Source: Alnus glutinosa (lineage: Eukaryota > Streptophyta > Magnoliopsida > Fagales > Betulaceae). Taken from it: DNA of 64,000 nt. The translations under genes and the position numbers were made by a program. Numbering within the stretch: position 1 is the first letter of the stretch; each line of letters starts with the position of its first letter. The notes beneath the pieces were generated by a model that was given only the letters and a program-made list of their open reading frames with translations, was not told where the DNA came from and made no database searches. Below, piece after piece: positions 56,823-64,000 of this stretch. Location: the NCBI RefSeq assembly GCF_958979055.1, contig NC_084889.1, positions 28,784,261 to 28,848,260 on the forward strand. The letters run 5' to 3'.

Positions 56823-59290
56823 ATTAAAAAATAAAAAATAAATAAATAAAACTCTCTTAGCTGATCACGTGAAGTCAGCCCAGCTTGTTTAAGATGCTGC
56901 TTGAAATAAGATTTGGACATGGGGCCTTGCAACTCGGAGGGCAGGTTAGCATCATCAATCATCTTAATTGTTGTAACCTAGAGGGTTGAACTCCAAGATA
57001 TATTTAATGTACATCCACTAAATGCATTAAAGAAAGCAAAGAAAACGATGAATTTCCTAGAATAAGAAAAGGGATTTATGTGTTGTTTTTATCATTGATG
57101 TGGCCTAGAGCTTTGAAATTCATCAAGGGTTGTAGTCAATGAGGGTGCAGAGTAGGTCATGTCGGGATGGCATAATATATACGCCAAAATGCTTGAAAAA
57201 TGTTGTGAGAGGATTAGAAGGGAATATTTGGGGGAGGATGAAAAGGAATAAGAAACTTGCAAAGGTATGTGGAATTAGGGTTTACGATGACAGCCATATG
57301 AAAGCAAACAAACAACCCTTTAGGGCTCCCGCACACATTCAGGTCAATGGGTCCACCTAATTAATCAATATTTCTTGACTATTACACCCACCCATTTTAT
57401 TCATTTGCAAAAAGAATGCTACAATCACCTTCAAGATCACTGGTTTTTCATGAGAGCAAACTCATGTGCTGACACATGTCACAACATATATATGATGTCC
57501 TCTTTATTAGGGTTCATCAATCCAGTCAATCCGATCGAGGTTCTGCAAGGAGCTGATATCCTATTAACCGTTGGATTTAACACTAAATCTTAACGATATG
57601 AGTGATATTATAAACTTTCAAAACATAAGAATCGTACGTTACTTTTTAAACTTTAATAAAGGTGCATGTGATTACAAAAAAAAATGCCGAAACATCTTGA
57701 ATAAGCAAAATTTTCTCAAAAATTAGCCATGAGGAAGTTTTATCCTTTATTTTTTTTTGCATTCTAAATATTATATATATATTTCCACCCGTTTTGTCAC
57801 ATGGCTCAAGCTTATCTGACACAACTTACACCTTGAAATCTTCACAAACTCAAAGCAGTCCCAGATCGAGGTCCAGACTCCAATATATGAAATATTTCTG
57901 TGATATATATACTATCAAACTATGAAATATTACAGAAATCTTTCTGTAATATATATAAATATACTATCAAACTATGAAATATCATATAAATTTATAATAA
58001 TATGTGGATTTACAGGTTGGCTATAATCTCGATCAATCTCCAGCTTGATTATATATTATTCCTTTCTTCATCGATCACCATCCTTTAAGGCTTAATTAAT
58101 TGAATTATCACCCTTTAAGGTTTACTTCCCAGGATCCTACGTGTTAATCATAAGGTGGCCGGGTCGATGTTTTAATCTATGATCACTGTATAGGATACAA
58201 ATTAAGCTCAAATACGTACAATTATTGATGATGTAGAAGTGAAAGTGTGAAAGGTTAGATTTCATTATTGCTAGATGCAAATCCTGGAATTTATAAAAAG
58301 GGCTCCTTGAATCTTTAAGTGATCGATCAGATAAATAGAAAAAATTTAAAAGATAAATTAACTTTATCTGATAGTTGAGACTCATTAATTAATTCATTGT
58401 TGTTTACGCATGGAAAAGGAAACCCACTTTAAAACCCTAGAAAACTTGTTTTCAAGTAAAAATACTCTTAAATACATCATAATTAATATATTATGATAAA
58501 ATATCTTACTTTATTTGGAAAATCACTAAAAAAAAAAAATTAAAATAAAGAAAATATAGTTCTAGAATCTAAAAATCCAAAAACTGCATTTTAAACATAT
58601 GAAGAGTAACAAAAGATAAAATCAACCCCCACCGTCTATCCTACATCACTCCTCCAAATTTTTGGATAAATTGAAAGATTTAAATTTAAGGCAAGACTTG
58701 CCTATGGTGTTCAATATATGTCTATAAGATTTAAAGTGAGATGGTCACATCAACAACCGGAGACACGTGACACTCTCAATTTGTATCAGGCTTGTTCGTA
58801 CCGGCACATAACAAAGGTTATAAAACACAATAATGGTCATGACATGAGCATAACAATTGGAATTTGAGATCCTCTCAATATATAGGTGTACGTATTTACA
58901 TATCTTCACAAACTGAGTACCGTAACCATAGGCGTATATATTTATCAATCACATTATTCCTCCAGCTTACATGCCCGTGCAATGAGGCAATAATTATGAA
59001 CTATTCTTAGGTCTTTTACTACAAAAAAGTCCAGACTTTGATGTCATCATGTAATCTAATTGGTCAATATATATATTTTTTAATTATTTTGTTTTCACAT
59101 GAGAAAGACAGAGGCGAAGAGAGTGGGGGAAAATAATTATAGATTAGCCCCTCTTTCTCTCTCTCTTGTATTTTTTATCCCGTCGGCTCCGGGGAAGTAA
59201 AACAAATGGGTAGCCTAATAAATATTTGTAGTTTTGCGTGTATTGACTATGGAGAAAAGGAAAGGGAGTGAGTGAGAGACAGGGCCTCTG
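56781..59290. other. intergenic stretch upstream of KANADI copy 2
   Basis: (AT)n near 56789-56817, a small repeat (ATATACTATCAAACTATGAAATAT, about 57906 and 57958, differing slightly), no supported gene. The frames near 57139-57593 lack recognisable domains. Confidence 0.4.
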
Positions 59291-59307
59291 TTGGAGTGTC
59301 ATTTTCC

Positions 59308-59321
59308 TATATATACTCTCG
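59308..59321 (+). promoter_or_regulatory. TATA region of KANADI copy 2
   Basis: CCTATATATACTCTC; the same block (TCCTATATATACTC and the AGGAAGAACACA flank) precedes copy 1, supporting a conserved core promoter. The 5' UTR is CT-rich. Confidence 0.55.
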
Positions 59322-59650
59322 AGGTAGGAAGAACACAGACCAAAATCTTTCTCCTTCTCAATCTATTCCATATTTTCCCATTCTTTATTTGCTCTCTCTC
59401 TCTCTCTGAGAGGATGTCTGTTTCTTGAAGAAGAGAAAAGTCTTCCTTTTTTTTTTCTTTTTCTTTTTTTCCATTTTATCCTTCTTTTCCTCTCCCCTGA
59501 CCTCTTTTTCTGAACAAAGCTAAAGGTTTTTCTTTCTTAGTCATCCATCCACACTACTTGTAATTGTATGCCTATGATACACAAATCACTCGCATATTCT
59601 TTCTTCTTTTTCCTTTGTTTTAGAACCACAACAACTGCTTGAGAATAAAA

Positions 59651-61516
59651 ATGTCCAGAAAAGAGATTTTCGACAGACCCTCTTCGCATCCGATTCCTGA
59701 TCTTTCACTCCACATAAGCCCTCCAAAGAGCGCCCCTTCCTCAATTTGCACGAATGAAGGCGATTCCAGCTTCGATATTTGGCACAAAGAAGGTGATCAT
59801 GACAGCCTGAAATCCCACAGCGACGGCTCCATCAGAGCTGCTGACACAGAGCTCTCTCTGTCAAGTGCTTTGGAGGCTGAGAGTCCATGGAGAAGAAACT
59901 TCATCACTGCTGTGGATCAACAGGTTCACATAAATCATGGGATTTCGCTGCTTAATGTTTCTGATCATCAGGGATTTGTCAAAGCCATAAAGGGAATTCC
60001 TGTGTACAATAATGGGAATTCTTCCTCACCGTTTTCAGCTTTAGATCGTTTCAAAGAGAGGGCAGCGTATCCAGCTTGTGCTTCCTTCAGGCCTTGTCGA
60101 CAGCTTCCTTCAGGCTTTGAAGCCATGTCGAGGTATAATGGGATAACCATGGAGAGTCTAAGACCCCAACAGTTTCAGTATATGCAACAACAGCAAGATT
60201 TCTCAAATGGGTTCATGAGATCAAGGTGTATGCCAAAGCTACAGAGTAAGAGGAATATGAGAGCACCAAGAATGCGTTGGACAACTTCTCTTCATGCCCG
60301 TTTTGTCCATGCTGTTGAGCTCCTTGGCGGCCATGAAAGTACAGCTCTCTCTCTCTCTCTCCGTCTCTACTCTTTCTTTTGCTGCTACTTTTAGAGATGT
60401 TTATAATATCTTAACCTAGATTTTCTTCTTGCTTGTATTGTTGGCTATTAGGGGCTACTCCAAAGTCAGTTTTAGAGCTAATGGATGTCAAAGATCTAAC
60501 ACTTGCTCATGTCAAGAGCCATTTACAGGTACAGCTGAAAAAACACTCATTTTACTCTCATTTACATGTTCATCACAGAAAACCAAAGGAAAACCCTCCT
60601 ATTCAAGGTCTCTCTCTCTCTCTCTCTCTCTATCCATGTGGCACAGGGGCCGATGAATGCAGTGAATGAATGAATGAACAGTTGAGTCTGTTCTTTATGA
60701 AACAGGACAACTTCTACTTTTAGAGAGAGAAAGAGAAAAAGTAGCCATCATTTCTCAATAATAGAAGCAATTACTGACCTTACCAAACATCAACCTCGTG
60801 GCTATTAAAGAAACCAAGAAAAATCCAGAAAGCGAAGCATCTGATTTGATTTTTGATTTTTTTTTTTTTTGACTGGGATTTTTTTTACATTTTTTTTTCC
60901 CTTTAAGAAATGGTTCCTTGTTTTACTTTTTTTTTTTTTTTTTCTTGTTTATTTATTGGTGTTTTCTTCTTTTATAATATTTTGTTTTGCTTGGCAGATG
61001 TATCGAACTGTCAAGAACACAGACAAACCTGCAGCTTCCTCTGGTAATTCATATTGCTTAGCTATCTTTTTTCCCTGATTTCCGCTACAAGTTTGAATTA
61101 TATATTAAATATGTACCACAAGCATACAATTATGGTATATATTTACATATTTATATATACATATTAAAGCTTCCACATTTAAAGCTTTTATTATTCTTTT
61201 TTTCCGAGTGAGATGTAGATTAGTTCAAATGTCAACATACATGTGATTAAAATGCAATTTCTAAGACGTAATTAGAAAACTCCAAATTAAGTAAAAGTAT
61301 TCATTTGAATGCATATATATATATATATTACGATCTTGACCTAATTTTTGGAGGCTTGTACGTATCAGATGGATCTGGAGATGAAGATTTCTTGATACAC
61401 ACAACTCCAGCCCCCCATCAAAACGACAACTGTTTACAAAGTCAAAAAAAGGCTTCAAATGCAGCTTTAGAACATGAAGTGGGATACCTTTCTAATCTGT
61501 GGAGTAACCCTTCCAG
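59651..61516 (+). CDS. KAN: KANADI GARP-family transcription factor (3' end outside window)
   Basis: Nuclear MYB-like regulator of abaxial identity, auxin-related polarity and organ outgrowth (family knowledge). Exons 59651-60338, 60452-60528, 60998-61043 and 61369-61516 join in phase (319 codons plus 2 nt). The start is ATG at 59651 (MSRKEIFDRPSSHP); the in-frame TTG at 59639 is not a start. An LxLxL-like repression motif (DLSLHI, residues 17-22) and the KANADI block GIPVYNN (about 118-124) precede the GARP domain. That domain (about 204-265) reads RAPRMRWTTSLHARFVHAVE, then RATPKSVLELMDVKDLTLAH and VKSHLQMYRTVK. Exon 4 ends LSNLWSNPSR, at a phase-2 donor. The final exon, normally ending in an LEFTLGR-like motif, was not found up to 64000 and should lie beyond. 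Copy 1 at 39.3 kb is its shortened duplicate. Confidence 0.92.
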
Positions 61517-62210
61517 GTAATTAACTCTCTTTCTCTCTCTGTTCAATGCACGAGTAACTTTAGCTTGGAAATCTCTGAATAAGGCCGTCTCTTTTCTGAA
61601 ACTTAAAAAGAGTTTCTTTCAGGCAGCTTTCGCTTTTCATTCGCTTTCCTTCTCGATCTGCTTTACTCCTCACAATCCATGTGGCCTTGAATCAACTTTT
61701 GTTAGGTTAAGAAAAACATCCTTGGAAGTTAAAAATTACAAGCCAAACGCGCCCATAGAAAGCGTTTGTAGTTATTTCTATATTATTTACCCTATATATA
61801 CACTAAAAGAGGACTGTATACTCTCAAAAGGGATTTACATATTTTGTAAAGCAAAGCGCACTTCTTTGACTCGATGATCTTTTCCCTTTAATTAGTTGAC
61901 ATTATAATTAATTATAATAGTACTCCTCCCAATCAACTGTCTGCTGCTAGGATTATTACCCTTTTCTTCGTAGATCTTTTGAACAAGATTTCCTTCACTT
62001 TTACTCACATAATTACTTCCAACATTGATCACTTTGTAACATCATTAGCTAAAGCCTAAAGTTGTAGTTTGTCTCCTACTTTAATTGACCGAGTACTTGA
62101 GAGTAAATATATTATGAACTAAAACATGGGAAATCAGAGAGTACTAGTGATAATAATGATGATGGATATATATAGTACAAATTAGAAGTTCGATCATGAT
62201 GGTAGACATA

Positions 62211-62243
<33 letters not shown>

Positions 62244-63429
62244 TTAATACAAATAGTCCCCCACTTCCCACATGTACACACATCTAATAACTCTACATGT
62301 ATGTATCTATGTATATATATAAAAACTGAACATGAATACAGCGAAAAGTATACAAAACATCCAATGGAGGTTGCATGCCCTCCCAACTGGAATTATTCAT
62401 TTCTACTTCAATAGTTTTATAAGGTTTTTGTCAATTAAGGGTGGGTGGTAAAATTTACATAATGTGTCCGTACATGGAAGAAATGTTATTTACTAATATA
62501 TGTAATACTAATACATACTATATTTTCGCAAATTACATTGTTGCTTTCCATAAAATGCTTCTAATTAAGTAGACTTCCGGATATATAGAAAGCCCAGTTC
62601 TTATAGGTATAATCATCAAGAAAGACCTTGAAGTACCTTAATTTAGTTTAGTCATTAATAAATTGAAACGCTAATTATAAACAAGTATATATATAGATTT
62701 TTATTGTATGATTTAGTGAATTATAGTACATTGTGGAAGTTAAGACATGCCACCGGATTGTAAAATCGCTTATCTTGAAAGTTTAAGTTGATAAAAAAAA
62801 AATGAATTTAATAACTTAATCGATCTTAATCAATATGTTAATTCTCTCTCACATGTTGATTCAAACTTCCCTCTACAATCAACAAGTAAAGTCTAACATG
62901 TAGAATATTTAACTAAAACGAATGGTTAAATTACGAAGTTAGGGTTCGAACTCAAAACTTATGCTCTAATACCGTTTGTTAATTAATATAATCCCCGCTT
63001 ATCAAAAACATTTAAACTAATAAATAAAATTAAATTTAATTATTTAATTTATATTTTAACACATATCAACCAAGAGAGGTTATAGTGTCTTAATGCTTCA
63101 TAATGACTAACAAATTTTATACATACAACTTTGCCGTCATTACAATCAACTCAAATTCTCGATCGAGTTAACTTTATATTGTAGCTTAATACATCACAAT
63201 ATTTCATTAAAGCATATATAGATTCTTCCAGTTCGGAAATGTTCTTCATAATTAAAATTTATACTCCGATCGGATTTATCAATTATATAGTGACTAGCCA
63301 TGAGCTATAACTTAATTAAGTTTGATTATCATAATCACTCAGAGCTAGCTTCATCCATCCTGTTTAAGTGATCACACTATTATATGCTAACACTCTTGAC
63401 ATTCGTGGACTCCGAAAAAAATTCTACAT
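61517..63429. other. KANADI copy 2 intron 4 sequence absent from copy 1
   Basis: Between exon 4 and the part that again matches copy 1 there are about 1.9 kb, where copy 1 has only about 75 bp (40486-40560). AT-rich with an AT microsatellite (62211-62243). No exon or clear TE terminus seen. Either an insertion here or a deletion in copy 1. Confidence 0.55.
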
Positions 63430-64000
63430 CCGTGAATAAGAAACAATGGATTAATCTATTTAAATTAACTCGATTTAGAAAATTGGTGATTTAACGTGGT
63501 GTGATTTAACATTGTAATTTAACATTAGAATTAAAAGTTAATTAAAGAACTGAATTGGAATAAAAATAAATAAAAGACGGCAAGAATCTACTACTTTTTA
63601 AATCAATTTTCATGTCTATTTTTTAATGGATGATAAAGATCGAGTCGAACTCAGACCGATTAGAACACAATGAAAAAATTGCATATAATATATATTCATA
63701 TTCGATCATAACCAAAATGGCGTTTGTGTAAATCCTTCCATTTAGGGTGTAAAATCCTTCCATAGGTCATACTGTCCTCCGATTAGTCTGAATATAGTTC
63801 ATTAGAATGTATGTACACGTCCCTCATTAACCTACTTAACCAAGAAAATCTATAAAGACCTGAGCTTATGTTGAGCCAAATATTCTTTCTGCTGATTCGT
63901 ACTTAATTACTTCTTCTTCATCATTTTTTTTTTTAATTTTTTAATTTTTTTAATTTTTGTGTGTGTGTGTGTTCTTTGTGGACTTCTTGTTTGCAGCTAA
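63430..64000. repeat. KANADI downstream segment, copy in block B
   Basis: Matches 40560-41160 with small indels (GATTTAACATTAGAA, AATCTACTACTTTTTAAATC, GTGTAAAATCCTTCCATAG, GTGGACTTC...CAGCTAA). The window ends inside the match. Confidence 0.85.

Noticed and set aside
57139-57593. Two adjacent small open frames
   Set aside because: No homology recognised, no splice signals linking them; chance length in mixed-composition DNA.
63980-64000. TTTGCAG at the window end as acceptor of the last KANADI exon
   Set aside because: The paralogous sequence at 41.14-41.16 kb shows this is part of the repeated downstream segment (CAGCTAAATATTATTG), not an exon.

Overview
The window is nuclear DNA of a eudicot plant. 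It is AT-rich, its genes have GT-AG introns, and it carries KANADI, purple acid phosphatase and GH17 glucanase genes among LTR, LINE, hAT, MULE, CACTA and MITE-type elements. The large amount of TE debris would suit a woody rosid, but the species cannot be fixed from sequence alone.

Layout. 1-0.2 kb: 3' exon of an unrecognised gene. 0.86-2.8 kb: AT-rich tandem array, 474-bp unit. 3.0-4.3 kb: hAT-like end, telomere-like stretch, four back-to-back hairpins and a CT-rich tract. 5.0-11.1 kb: minus-strand Ty3/gypsy retrotransposon with LTRs, tRNA-Asp PBS, broken gag-protease and no reverse transcriptase. 13.9-17.0 kb: DUF760 (At3g17800-like) pseudogene joined to a LINE fragment. 17.4-19.9 kb: intact 7-exon purple acid phosphatase gene (PAP A, minus). 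23.6-24.8 kb: nested MITEs. 25.2-26.9 kb: GH17 endo-1,3-beta-glucanase (plus). 28.6-30.4 kb: second intact 7-exon PAP gene (PAP B, minus) with the same exon lengths as PAP A. 32.7-41.8 kb and 46.2-64.0 kb: two diverged copies of one segment, each leading into a KANADI gene. The first (39.3-40.5 kb) has lost most of its N-terminus; the second (59.65-61.5 kb, running off the window) has the full N-terminus and GARP domain. The copies differ mainly by TE insertions: hAT, MULE-like, LINE, and a retroposon with a 16-bp target-site duplication inside a foldback element. A third partial copy of the KANADI downstream sequence lies at 12.76-13.44 kb.

Function. Likely working genes are the two secreted PAPs (phosphate release from organic esters), the GPI-type GH17 glucanase (callose or beta-1,3-glucan at the wall) and the second KANADI gene (abaxial or organ polarity transcription factor). 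They do not form a pathway; this is ordinary plant gene space. The most notable structures are the hairpin cluster at 3.55-3.70 kb, the satellite whose unit recurs singly beside a CTCG-rich TE at 50.6 kb, the KANADI segmental duplication with an empty-site control for a hAT insertion, a GC-AG intron in one PAP paralog, and the nested retroposon at 44.3-45.4 kb. I found no convincing undescribed system.
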